The translations under genes were made by a program, and so were the position numbers. Under the pieces are notes generated by a model, which saw only the letters and a list, made by a program, of their open reading frames with translations, did not search any database and was not told where the DNA came from. A DNA stretch of 64,000 bases from Morella rubra (lineage: Eukaryota > Streptophyta > Magnoliopsida > Fagales > Myricaceae), in NCBI GenBank assembly GCA_003952965.2, contig RXIC02000172.1:1-64000 (forward strand). Direction: 5' to 3'. Shown one piece after another: positions 51,127-62,330 of the stretch (positions within the stretch are counted from its first letter, which is position 1; each line of letters opens with the position of its first letter).

Positions 51127-52962
51127 TAGGGGTGTAAGTCCAGTCCGGCTTCCGGCAGAGCTCTGGCTCCGTTTCCGTCACCAGTTCGGGAAGATGAGAT
51201 CCGGCACTTCCAGGAACCAGAAATGAAGGTGGATTTGGAGTTTTCCCGAAAGCGGAGGTTTCCGCCGGTTTAGCGGAAATCGGTTCCGTTATTTTATTTT
51301 TTTTAAACTAAATATTAAAACGACGTCGTTCTATTTTAAATAGAACAACGTCATTTAGTTATTTTTTGTTTAAAAAAATATTTACCGTGGATCAAAACGT
51401 GTCGTTTTGATCCACGGTGAAAACACAAAAAACCCTAAGTCCCCTGTTCCCCTCCCCTCTTCTCCTTCGCGAAAAGCCTTCACTCTTCTCCTTCAGTCCC
51501 TCTGTCCCTCAGCTCTCTCTCTCTCTGTTCGATCACTTCAAAGACATACTCTCTCTCCTCTTACAGCTGAGCTTCGACTTCTCCGGCGACACAACAAACA
51601 CATTTTGAACATCTTTGTAATTCTCTAGTTTTCTGTCGATCTCTCTCTCTCTCTCGGTCTCTGTCTTCTCTGCTACATTTGGGCTGGATTGATCATGTTG
51701 TTGTTTGCTGATTTGGTCTCTGTCTTCTCTGCTACAAGTGGGCGTGGATATAAATCGTCCAAAAGAAAGAGCTCAGGCGGCAGGCCTCAGGGTAAGTTAC
51801 AAACTGCATTTGCGTTGTTGTTTATTTAGCTAATAATTTAGGGTGTTTTATTATAGAGATTGAGATATATGGCTGTTTTTAGCAATTGTTGTTTTTAGCA
51901 TGCATTTTATATGTTCGAATAAAGTTCCAAAAGAAAATCTGTTAGTATAAATGTCACTATCATTCACAGGTTTACAAATTATAAGTGATGTGTAAACCTC
52001 TGTAGGTGTGGATTCTGTCAAGTGGAGTTGATACATGTATCGGGGTTAGGGGAACTCTTTCTGTTAAATGTCCTATTAAAATTCCTATTATGATGATGTA
52101 TGTTTCATGTGTTAGTGTAAAATTATAAGTGATGATGCATGTTTCATGTCTGTTAGCATAGTATAATGTCCTAGTTTACTACTTACTAGGTGACGTTGTG
52201 AATCTGTGATTATTAATTTTGTGAATTGTATGTTGCAGACTTGTTTTGAGATTTATTTAATCTGAATTTTGTTATTTGCATGTTGTTTTAGGATTTATTG
52301 AATATGGATTTTGTGAAGTGCATGTTTTTAGATTTATTTTTACACTTATTTGTCAATTGCATGTTTTAGGATTTTCGGTTTTTAAAATAGGTTGCTAGGA
52401 TGTTGTTTTCGGTTTTCAAAAGATCAACAATGAGTTGTTGGTTTTTAAATATTATGGGCTAAATAAAATGGCCATCAAAACTAATACGATCATAATATGA
52501 TATGGTTGTCTTAGTTTGAATTTTAAAGGATGGCCAACATTTTACTCCAAAATTCAACTCTAATCATTTCGTGTCTTGATGAGTTGATGTGGTGCAAATA
52601 TAAATTCTTAATTTTTATTTGTATACTTATTCTGTTCATTTATATAATTGAGATATTTGTAATGAATTGAGAAATGTTCATGTGAAGTTCGGGTTGTATA
52701 TTTAATTTTTTGATATGTTATTTGTGAATTGATGAATGATTAATGAATAAGATCTTTACTTTTTAAAAAAAAATGCTTAAATGGGCAAAAAAATATGGCC
52801 CAAAACATTGTCTAAATTCTGCTATCCGCTTCCGCTAAGTCCGCTTTCGCTTTCGCTAAGAGTCGGAAGCGGAAGCGGACTCTATTTTGGTCATCTGCTA
52901 GTTAGAGGACCGGATGTCGGAATGTCAAATTCCGCTTCCGACTAGTCCTCTATTCACTCCTA
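51127..52962 (+). mobile_element. hAT-type non-autonomous transposon (copy 2)
   Basis: A perfect 8-bp duplication, GGTGCGGG, flanks it (51119-51126 and 52963-52970). Ends are TAGGGGTG at 51127 and CACTCCTA to 52962. The left end (taagtccagtccggcttcc) matches the right end of copy 1 (43480-45187), and its right end matches the left end of copy 1, so the two are the same family in opposite orientation. It contains the same palindromes (acgacgtcgttctatt; accgtggatcaaaac) and a CT-rich leader-like stretch at 51440-51660 that may descend from the promoter of an autonomous relative. A gtaagt-like donor follows at about 51790. No transposase is encoded. Confidence 0.9.
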
Positions 52963-53205
52963 GGTGCGGGCAGGGGTCTTGTTTCAGAACAGGGTATTGG
53001 TTTTTATTGTCAGACTGAAACTAAAGCCCACGTTTGGCTTGGGTGCAGGCAGGGGTCTCTTTCATAAATGGCAGTCATCTCCGTTTGTTCCCCACTTCAG
53101 CTTAAATTAATACGAATAACGTCCTTGATATCAAGTGGGTCCAACACGTGGGTTCTGTTCAGCCAAAATTCTCACGACCTGGTACTTTAAATTGAGAAGT
53201 GTGTG

Positions 53206-53225
53206 TTTTTTTTTTTTTTTTTTTT
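53206..53225 (+). repeat. Poly(T) run of 20 bases
   Basis: Homopolymer inside the Harbinger-like element; it might mark a small retroposon end, but no body or duplication was recognised. Confidence 0.8.
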
Positions 53226-53612
53226 GGAAAGACTTTTTCTTACTTTTTGTTTGCTTTTAAAGTTAGCTATTTTGCTAAAGCTCTCCCGTGTTTTCAGAGG
53301 AAGCTCCTTAAGCCAAAGCTATCCCGTGGTTCACTCTCTCTATCTCTCACGGCAACAAAATCTCATGGATAAATCCTTCACAGCTTCTTGTTTTACCAAG
53401 GCAGATTCGGAGCTATGGTTGTAGCCAATGGGTATTGCAGCTTTGGATGGATGACCATATGATGGTTCAGGAGTGGGAGGATGGTTTTACCAAGATCGTG
53501 AAAATGTAACAAGGAGAATAGGAATTATCTTCACCTCTGGAATTAGTAGAATAGGTTGTGATTTTGTCACATAAATGTATTTAGGAATCAGTGCTTTTCT
53601 AATGGCCTGTTT

Positions 53613-53635
53613 CCCCCCCCCCCCCCCCCCCCCCC
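53613..53635 (+). repeat. Poly(C) run of 23 bases
   Basis: Uninterrupted C homopolymer, unusual for plant DNA, inside the Harbinger-like element. On the minus strand it creates a glycine run in an otherwise unrecognised frame. Confidence 0.95.
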
Positions 53636-55714
53636 TCAACATGGCAAAGCACACCATCTGTTCGTAATAATAACTGTGACACATTAGATTGAATTTAAGG
53701 CCTATTCTTGTCATCTCTGTTGTATTTTGTATTTGACTTGTGCAAAGCAACATCTATGACTACGTACCTGAACAATTTAAAACAAGAAAATTCCCTTCAA
53801 ATTCCTCTGCTCAGAAGAGCATATAGAGTGAAATTTAAATAGCAGTACAACAAGTCATTTCTCACCTGTAAGGGCTAGGCATGATTTTAGAAACTAATGG
53901 GTATAAAGTCCTCTTTCTTTCAGGCTAAATAAATTGCCGCTGGCTTTTATAATATAATTGAAAAGTTTGGCACAAATTCGTATTCATTAGTTAGGTTCGG
54001 GGCAAGTCATGATCCCCTCACCCAAAAGTCCCAAGACAGAGCTATTCTTTACTCAGCCCGAGACAAAGCTAGGTTTGAAACTAAATTCTTTCTTGGCAAC
54101 ACAAGGTCAAGATTTATAAAAAGAACAAGAAAACATGACATATGCATAAACATCCTCCCAAACTGACATAAATAACATAATAATGGTTACATAAATTATG
54201 TCAAAAGTCTACACATTTCAAGCACATACTACCAAAGTATATCATAACAGAGTCTACAAAATTGACAAATACACTCATCATTCTAAGTTAGCCATAAAGG
54301 AGTCAACAAAATAGACAAATATATATATTAGTCAAGGGTGAGAGAGCTGGAATTTATTTTGTAATTACAACGCCCAAGAGAATGAGAAGTGCCACGGAAG
54401 AGGCAAGAACAGCCACATATGTTCAAGAAAAAAAATAGAAGAAGAAGGGATAGCCATGTATGTGACGTTAACGCACTTAGAAAAAAAAAACAAAAACAAT
54501 GTGATGTTAACGTCGTTTATCTATATGCACGGAATTTTGAGACCTGCTGCCAAAACTTGAACCAGGGCCTCAGCCCATGCCAAACAAGGATTCTAAAATC
54601 TAGGCTTTAATCTGACTTCCAGACCAGAAACACAGTCCACACCTGCATTCCAAACATAGCCTAGGTGTGCAGAAAATTCTTGATCTAATATTTTGAACCA
54701 AGATACACAACCAATATACCAAGATTCGAAATTATATATTGTTAATCAATTAACAAGCAAATAAAAAAGAAATTGAACGCAAACAATCACACAAACAAAA
54801 GAGATTGTTTACAAAGTGGAAAACCCTTTGAAAGAACACCTTCAAAAGGAAAAACCACTCCGGGCACACCGCCAGTTAACCAATCCACTAAATGAGAGAA
54901 ACACTTACAGTCGGTGACTTTGTTTACCACAAAACTTTCGTTACTTAACAAACCCCGAAAGAAGCAATTCGAATGACATGCTCAAACCCACACCAAGCAA
55001 TAGAATCAAAACCTTTGAATCTCTCTCTCACTTCAATGAATCTTGATCAAAGCAAACTTGCTTCAGGACGATTGGAACTCCAATCAACAAACATGGAACT
55101 CCGATGTTTACCTACTACCATAGTGGGGTTTTGTTGGTGGTGATTGATTTCTTCAATAGCACACAATGGAAGACAGTGAAAATCTTGATTCTTCAAGTCT
55201 ACAAGAACAATGTCTCCTCAAATCTTCATAAATCTCTCTCAATAAGCCTTCGTTCAGTTTCATGTCTGTTTTTGCTCTATTTTCATTAAAGTTGTTACGT
55301 CCAGTGAAATAAAAATCCCTTTTATATGGTTGGGTAAAAAAATGCGATAAGTCACTTATTATTTTACCGCGTTTGGGCTTGAGCCTCAAGCTAGCTCCAA
55401 ATTACAACGTGATTTCCTCAAGCTCGCTTCAAGCTAGCCCAATCAACACTTAAACACTTTAACAACTTTCTAGATTTCTTCACTTCTAAATCCTTTCAAC
55501 CGAAGCACATTTACTTGATCAACCACATCCAAGACACCGTTTCTATATAACATACATGTCACGGAATAAAGCCAACATACTAACCTTAGGAACTAACTCT
55601 AAGCTCCAAATCTGTGGGACCAAAGCACTTAAAAATGCCCGGAAGTTAGGGGTTATTGAGGGTTCCTTTCATAAAAGGCAATAGCAGAAGAGGAAAAGGG
55701 CTCCTCCAACCTTT

Positions 55715-55761
55715 GGAGGAGGAGGAGGAGGAGGAGGAGGAGGAGGTGGGGGGGGGGGGGG
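55715..55761 (+). repeat. (GGA)n followed by a G14 run
   Basis: About ten GGA units (55715-55746), one T, then fourteen G (55748-55761). This sits in what is interpreted as the 5' part of the minus-strand LINE-like insertion. It could fold as a G-quadruplex. Confidence 0.9.
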
Positions 55762-55866
55762 ATCAGTCGACCAAGGCAGAGAAAATTCTAGGCCTCTTTC
55801 TAGAATGGATAGTGTGAGTGAAAATTCTAACTTTTAATTGCAGAGGATCCCTAATATTGTATGCTT

Positions 55867-57872
55867 GTTTGTGTGTAATGGTGTTTTTAACTTGCCACAA
55901 ATGTAAGGCATCTGAAATGACTTGTCCTCAAAGCTTACTCTCTCATGCGTGATGATACAGTAAATGGTTAGTAGTGCCTGATAGCTTTGAGTACTTCCTC
56001 AATGATTCAAATGTTTACGCAGTAAGATACATTGTATTCATTCAAAATATACAGTAGTATAGGTGAATGCATATCTGTGCACCATGCAGGCATGTTTGCA
56101 TATGCATGTGTTTACAAACATGCATTTGATTTCTGTGAAAATAATTAAGTGTTTAGAAGAGAGCAAGAAAACTAATGGGAACTTGCATATTACTACATGG
56201 TCCACCACCCCCATCGACTTTATCGAGGCTTTTGGCTACATCATCTGCATTTTTAACTTAAATAAGAGATGAGAGATAAGCTCAAAACTAGCATCATGGC
56301 TAATGAAATTCAAAGATACAAACTTCTTGAATAAGAACTAATCAAGGTTTAGAATTGGAGATGTAAAAATGACATTAAGAACATGATGGCCTTCTCTAGT
56401 AACTAAAGGAAAATCGTCCCCGAGTGGACCTGCTTTCCCTATGGATGATCTACGCCACACTTAGAATTACAACAAAAAAAAAATGAAGAAGAAGAAGAAG
56501 GAACTTAACATGGAAGATATGATTGCTTAATATCAAGTTACTATTTCCAATGATTGACTAAAAAACATGAATGTAAAGGATGGCAGGTCGAACTCATTGC
56601 TAAGTTCAAGAGCTAAACTTGTAAAAGCTCCTCACCTATGCTGGAAGACAGCAATTGACAAAATCCATTCGATTTTACTAGTCACAAGTGACTATCCTCT
56701 CCAAGTCAGTGATCAAGAGCAAGTCCTCATGGCCTTCCTTTGGAAGGGTACTAACTTGAGGAACAGAGAGGCCAAAGGAGCTTAGGAGCATGTGTCTTAC
56801 TAAAAAGGAGCGGTTGCAATAATTAGAAGATTAAAGCAGTGGAAGAAGGTGGTTATGATGAAGAATCATAACATATCCACGCTGATATAGGTCAATCTGT
56901 TTGATTGAGGTGGGTTCACATTTAGCTACTCAAAGCCAACGAGTTGGAGATCAATACTTCAAGAGATTACTTGGACATGGAGAAAGATTCTAAAGTTCGG
57001 ACATTGTCGAGTAAGAGTAATAAGAGAACTTTCCATGAATGCAGTAGGAGTGCACATACAATAATGCACGATATAATGTTTTGGGTAACATCTTAGTGTA
57101 ATTCCTTCTATTGTCACACCTCTTTAGAAGTAAGGAAGTGGTTGCAAGGAGTTTGAAAGCAATCAAATAATGTTTTACAAACTTTACGATAGCTTAGTAT
57201 TTGTTTGTTACCTGACTTAGTATGATGGTTGTTCCCATCTCCACCTTACTAGGGAGCAGAGTAAATATATTTTGTTTGTGGACATTTCTAACATCTGTAC
57301 AGTAGAATATTATACTTTTTTTTTCAATAGTAGAATATTATACTTAAATAATTACTAACTTGCCCAAAATAGAATAAGTTATCCATTACTACCTCTAGGT
57401 CTCACACACCATAGTCCACAATTTGACATTATATTGTAATGGAAGCCACTTATGAGATAGGTTTTCTGACTTCTGCAATAGAAAATATAATTTCCCTCAT
57501 CCTTCAAATAAAGGAAAAAAAAAAACCTCGAGATTGTCTGTTAAATAAGCTTGTTAGAATTGTTTGAAAAAGCTCGTAACTTATATATGCGCATATGACT
57601 GCATTTCCTTTGTGTGAAGAACCAGTTATAACTTAAAACTATGGTCTCAGGCAAATCAACTTTTTCTACCCTAATAAAATCGGGAGTTGTAAGATTCTTG
57701 GAATTTCAAAGCCACTTGCTTAGTAGTTGAATAGGAGAAACTAGGTTAATCATTTCCAAGTTCAAGTTGGAGAAGATGAGTTCCAATTGCTTGATACACC
57801 CACACATGTATGCATAGGTGTGTGGTTTAGTGAAAATAGGCATTTATGTAGATGCTCATGCATCAATTTTAT
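55867..57872. other. Intergenic DNA without a recognisable gene
   Basis: Balanced to AT-rich sequence. Short + frames at 56063-56272 and 56567-56785 have no recognisable domain. A short (GAA)n stretch is present near 56483-56500. A direct repeat of tagaatattatactt occurs around 57303 and 57328. Confidence 0.45.
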
Positions 57873-58862
57873 AAGGGTTAAATACAATTTTTCACCCCTA
57901 AACTATAAGATCATTCATACTTTGCACTATAAAACTACCAACTTTAAAACATTTCACCATCGAACTATAGATTACTGTTACATTGCACTTTATATATACG
58001 ATTTTCGTTAAGGGTGTGAAAAAATTTCGATCTCTACCGGAAATTCCAGATTCGGTTTCGGTACCGAGATTTCGGCACCGGTTTCAGTACCGGAACACGG
58101 TCCCATATTTGGGGTTTTCAGGTACCGGATATGGAACTGAAAATCTGTTATGCTGTAATCTGTATGCTTAAAAGGCTTGCCTAGTGGATTGTGGGGATAC
58201 AACTTTGCTATTGTTAGTGTTACCTGTTTTAAAATGGTCAGCCTGTAGTGGAGACTGCTACCTCATATGCATAATAGGGCTCCAACCCATTTGTCAACTA
58301 CTTGCCTCTTTTGTTTTTTACAATTACTTGGTGCTTAATTGGTTAATGGACCTTATTGCTAGTCTTCCTCGAAGATATGCCACCACTTGCGAGTTGCTTC
58401 AGATGGATTTATCTTACTTTTTCCAAGTTTTTAAACTTACATAAACCATGCATATAACGTTATATATACAATGCATGCAAGTAACGTTTGGTTTTTTTTT
58501 TTTAACGTTAATATTAATTTTTTTCCTTGGATGGAATGATTGGATTTCTAGCTCAAAGTTATTATTACCTTAATATATTCTCTTTGTCTTATGAAATTGT
58601 ATAACAGGAAAAAAAAAACTCATTTTTGGGCCCAAAATGCTTTGGCTAAAGCAAAATCTGGGCATTTAGGCCTACTAATGGAACTAAAATTTTTAAATTC
58701 CGTTTTCAGAAATTCCGATTCCATTTTGGTTTATTCCAGAATAGAACCAGAATAAAATTCTTAGTTCCGGTGGGTACCGGAATATGTCATTCCGATTTCA
58801 TCCGTTTCAATAATCACCCTTCATTTTCGTTAAATTGAACTGAGAATTTGACCAAAAAATAA
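57873..58862. repeat. MITE-like repeat split by a small hAT element
   Basis: Begins gggttaaataca, then ttcacccctaaactat and several cat-act-ttgcac words, and resumes after the hAT insertion as taaattgaactgagaatttg. The same general pattern is seen at 32885-33070. Right boundary is approximate. Confidence 0.4.
58009..58822. mobile_element. Small hAT-like element (copy of a second family)
   Basis: A perfect 8-bp duplication, ATTTTCGT, flanks it (58001-58008 and 58823-58830). Ends are TAAGGGTG and CACCCTTC. Subterminal sequences contain ggtaccgg, ttccgg and cggtttcgg words, the same style as the two larger hAT elements but with a different sequence. The interior (814 bp total) is non-coding. 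Confidence 0.8.
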
Positions 58863-59672
58863 ACCATGTGCATTATATCTGCCTTCTTTAGACTATTAAA
58901 TGATGAAATTAAACTAGTAGACTGTATTCATAAAAAAATAAAAAAACTAGTAGATTGTAAAAAGAAAAAGAAGATTAATCTACCTCATATCATGCTTAGA
59001 CATATATGGAAGAGGTTCATGGGCATAACAAAAACCTTCTATATGGTTTACCATTTACTCGGATTTTTAGACACTTTGGAGTAGTCTTGGACAAGTCTTT
59101 ATACCGGTCAACCTCTATATGTAGCAGCTCTATAACTTCAACCGCTACAATGAATAGTCCAAAAAATTACAACTTTTAAGCCCTAAATGCATTGGAATGA
59201 TGCCTTTTGATAAATGTGATCATGGAGCATGTTCAAAAGACAGTTTAAAACTATGTTTAAACACCAAAACATCATAAAATGCACGAATCAAGGAAAATTA
59301 ATCATAGGCACATATAAAGAGCATTTGCATCTAAAAGACCAATATTTCTTCTAAGTTCACAAAATCTATCATTGGACTAAAACTAGAACTGATCCATCTA
59401 GACCACATTTGTACTAGCTTTCTCTGATCATGAATGCAAGCTTTTTGGCTACATTTAGTATAGACTGAAAGCAAACAATACAAAAGGACATTCACTGATA
59501 ATATCTGAAGTAAGAACTAACAAGGAAATATAGATGCAAGTAAGCTCAAACTTTTAAGGAATTCTATTATATTCCATAGAAAAAACTTATGGTTAAGCAA
59601 AACTTCCCCCAGTAAAACTCAAGCCATAGAGCTCCATCGAAATAGGAATTACACGACAATATCTTCACTCAC
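58863..59672. other. Spacer downstream of the last visible RPI4-like exon
   Basis: No gene recognised. This interval was searched on the minus strand for the next RPI4 exons (the KAADEA-type and GPLGGDFP-type blocks) and nothing was found. Confidence 0.45.
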
Positions 59673-60509
59673 CTTCTCTTGCGGGAGTAGTGACTCCTCC
59701 ACTTGTGGTCTTTGGAATCCAATGATAGTTTTAAGTGTTCCTTCTTCTATAATATCATCATCATCAAACACAAAATCAATCTAAAAAGGAGCAAGTTGAA
59801 AGTGATATTGTCCAGAAGATGAATTTCAAGGAATATCATGATGATCATACACAAAAAATTGTGCAGCCACATTGTTCAGGGCAACTTCTACCTAACATAT
59901 ATAAAACTAATGAGTAAAAAGGTTTATGCGAATTGAATCTCACTTTTACCTTCATTAGAGTTTTCCTTTATTTTCCCTATATATCAACTTTCAAAGCATA
60001 ATGCAATTTTTTTTGAAGAATTATACCTACAAAGAGCATCTGAAAAATGTTCTCGTTCCCTGCAGTATTTGCTTTTTGCTTTGGCAAAATTCAGTACAAT
60101 ATGTATTCAAAATACTATCGTACAAAGCATAATGCAAGACAATAGACACAAGGCCTAGTGGCAGCTAAAAAGGAAACTAGTTTAATTTTTAAAATTTGTG
60201 CACACTTGAGAACGATCCTGATACTGATCTAAGGGAATTCCTGCCTTTGCTGCTGCACTTGCACTTGAAATGGACCTGCATAAAACCAAAGCATAATTAT
60301 TATTATTTTTACGAACTTTTAATGAACAAAAAGAAAAGATTGTAAAGGGCTATATACAAGACCGTGATAAGAGAAAATCTACGCAAAACCGTGTTACAAC
60401 TTAGCTTAAAGGATAACGAAGAACTGAGGCAAATGAAAACATAAAGGAAATATTGTTTCCTACAGCCTCTAGTAACAGATTATAAAAAAAAAATGACGAC
60501 AACAAAATA

Positions 60510-60850
60510 TAATCATGGATATTTTACACGTAATCCTTAAACTGTCACCTATTTTAAGAGTGTGATTTTCAAATTATCACCTCAATTCAAAATTTTCATT
60601 ACAATGTACTCCCTCTCTTAGTCGAAAGCCTTAAGCCTTACAGAAATAAGTCATGCATCCAGAATGTACATTTTTAACCCTTGAACAACCAAGTGCCCTT
60701 ACAAACAATTGTTGTTAACCTATAGACTACAATTGTTTTTCACTATGACATCCAAATTATCAATTTTGGTACATGGCACTGTAATTCAAAACTTTTGTTG
60801 TGATGTGTCCCTTGTTTTACTTCAGGCACCAAGTATAATTAGAAGTAAGT
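60510..60850. repeat. MITE-like repeat in an RPI4-like intron
   Basis: The segment contains paired phrases such as cttaaactgtcacctatttt, ttcaaattatcacctcaattc, and later tccaaattatcaattttgg. I associate these with plant miniature inverted-repeat elements. It lies in the intron between the first two visible exons. Termini were not resolved. Confidence 0.4.
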
Positions 60851-61809
60851 AGACCATCACTTGCAATTTTTAAGCGTAAAATGACCAAAGCGCCTTTTTT
60901 GCATATTAACTTTTTGTGTTTTAGCATAATTCTTCTTACTTTTTACATAGAATGATGCATGGAGCTGTAGTAACTTTACACGTATATGCTGGATCTCACA
61001 TCCTTATTGAAGTTCAAAATGCCTTGAGTTTGTATGGGTTGATTCGAAAAGGATAATGCTCATGACTGATCATAGGACATTAATTATTGGCATTCAAGTT
61101 TCAAGCAACCAATTTTCGCGATCTAATCTGTCAATGTTGTATACAGTTGATGGGGAGTTGAGTGGTGTGGTTGTAGAGGATTATAAGGAAGTGTAAATGT
61201 GAATTAAGCTAAAGATATTTAGGCAACCAAGATTTTGGTTTTAGATATCCAAGTTTTTTACCACAACAGCTCCAAATATCATTTTTCTTTTAAGATAAAT
61301 GATCATAAGAGAACTGAGTAAAGTACATAACAACACTTGGGTCCTTCATGTTTTAAAAAGTCACATACTGGTTACGTGACTTTAGTCAAAACCTAGTGCC
61401 ACAAGCTGATTGAACAAAATGTTACTCCATTTGCCAGAGTTAAATAGAATATAAAGTACAGTGAGGCCTCAAACTTAGAACATTTACCGTTATATTTTGG
61501 TAAATCACCACTTGTTTAAAAAGCTTAAATTGTTAGGAGGAAGTTATTTTTTAGTTTACATTACATATTAATTGAATTAAGGTTCCTAGTTAATAATCTA
61601 AGCATAACAAGTAATAGTTTACACGTTACATTGTCACAAGAGTGGTAGTTTGAAAATATTAATAGTAATCATCTATTAGGATATTTTGGTCATGTCAACC
61701 AAAAAAATGACATATGGGACTTGAAAACTTTCTGTCAAACTTAATGGTCAGGCTAAGAGGGATACAATATTATAACAGTTTAGAATTAGGATGCCACTGT
61801 TAAAATTTA

Positions 61810-61942
61810 TAGTTAAAGATATATTATAAAAATGGTGATAATTGGGGGAATTATCATTATAGTGTTTAAGAGACATAGTTAAAGAAGTCACATTATAAGA
61901 ATGATGATTATTGGGAGAATTATCCTTATAGTCCTTAAAAGG
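61810..61942. repeat. Two-copy tandem repeat, about 66-bp unit
   Basis: Two diverged units start at tagttaaag (61810 and 61876) and share attataa, atggtgataattggg/atgatgattattggg and gaattatc. The repeat is inside the RPI4-like intron. Confidence 0.75.
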
Positions 61943-62330
61943 CAAGCATTCACAGGTCTTATCTCATTATGTCTAAAAACTATAGGTAAGTTGCTTCGAG
62001 TAATCCTTTTAATGGAACACAGATCAACAGAGCACATGGAATTCCTAAAATTCCAGATAGAAATTAGATTGTATCAGTTGTTTCTTGAAGTGGTGGCTAT
62101 TGAAAATCTAGGAATGAATATTAACATAGAGAAGAAAGCAAAAGAGGAAGTCAGCAGACCAAGGGAGAATCAGCACAAGTAATTACATGGAAGAGATAAA
62201 CCAACGTGGGTACCCCTACTATATCTTTCAAAGCACCAGCACGAAGTTGGCGACCCAAATAGTGTATGGCCATCTCAAAAGCATACCCAGAATCCAATCC
62301 AACGACCATGCCACTTTTTATGTATGCATA

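Larger units (their letters stand above)
51101..54661. mobile_element. PIF/Harbinger-like non-autonomous element
   Basis: Ends are GGCCATGTTTGG (51101) and CCAAACATAGCC (to 54661), the terminal style of PIF/Harbinger elements, with the 3-bp duplication TAG at 51098-51100 and 54662-54664. After removing the hAT insertion, the left and right inner regions keep weaker inverted similarity (aatgcgggtg/aatgcaggtg, then ttggcttggg/ttggcatggg) for about 120 bp. About 1.7 kb of its own sequence remains and contains no transposase frame. Confidence 0.75.
50860..55577 (-). mobile_element. Copia-like LTR sequence (minus), split by a Harbinger element
   Basis: 50860-51100 and 54665-55577 together look like one minus-strand LTR. 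The right edge, read on the minus strand, starts TGTTGGCTTTATTCC; the left edge ends GTGTCCCACA. Short segments such as gtggaaaaccctttgaaa and ctcaagctagctcc resemble the Maximus/SIRE-type copia LTR style. No internal domain is attached and the flanking 5-bp sequences do not match, so a solo LTR with uncertain edges is the best reading. Confidence 0.4.
50248..55850 (-). mobile_element. LINE-like retroposon (minus), interrupted by an LTR, Harbinger and hAT sequence
   Basis: An identical 16-base sequence, ctaatattgtatgctt, lies at 50232-50247 and 55851-55866 and is interpreted as a target duplication. The left end begins with a T run (complement of a poly(A) tail) preceded on the minus strand by aaagcttgttgttttgac, a LINE/SINE-like 3' terminus. 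The body near it (50248-50859) is GC-richer and non-coding. The part beyond the nested insertions is about 55578-55850. That makes a short non-autonomous LINE of roughly 0.9 kb with later elements inside. The nested order is inferred from the flanking duplications. Confidence 0.55.
59673..62330 (-). pseudogene. RPI4: Ribose-5-phosphate isomerase 4-like gene, partial
   Basis: RPI enzymes interconvert ribose-5-phosphate and ribulose-5-phosphate; RPI4-type proteins are a divergent plant, plastid-targeted branch. Three consecutive exons are visible on the minus strand. Exon 62330-62206 reads AYIKSGMVVGLDSG, then HYLGRQLRAGALKDIVGVP (donor gttggt). Exon 60275-60206 reads AKAGIPLDQYQDRSQ (acceptor tgcag, donor gtgtgc). 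Exon 59780-59673 reads IDFVFDDDDIIEEGTL (acceptor ttttag, donor gtgagt). Phases join exactly (GVPT-SISSAS). As in RPI4, the canonical GTGST and DGADE motifs are altered (here GLDSG and DDDDIIE), so catalysis is doubtful for the family. No N-terminal or C-terminal exons were found, and a TRIM-like element abuts the first exon at 62331. The copy is therefore probably truncated, though distant exons left of 58.8 kb cannot be excluded. Confidence 0.75.

Noticed and set aside
53487..53753. Glycine-run frame on the minus strand
   Set aside because: Caused by the poly(C) homopolymer.
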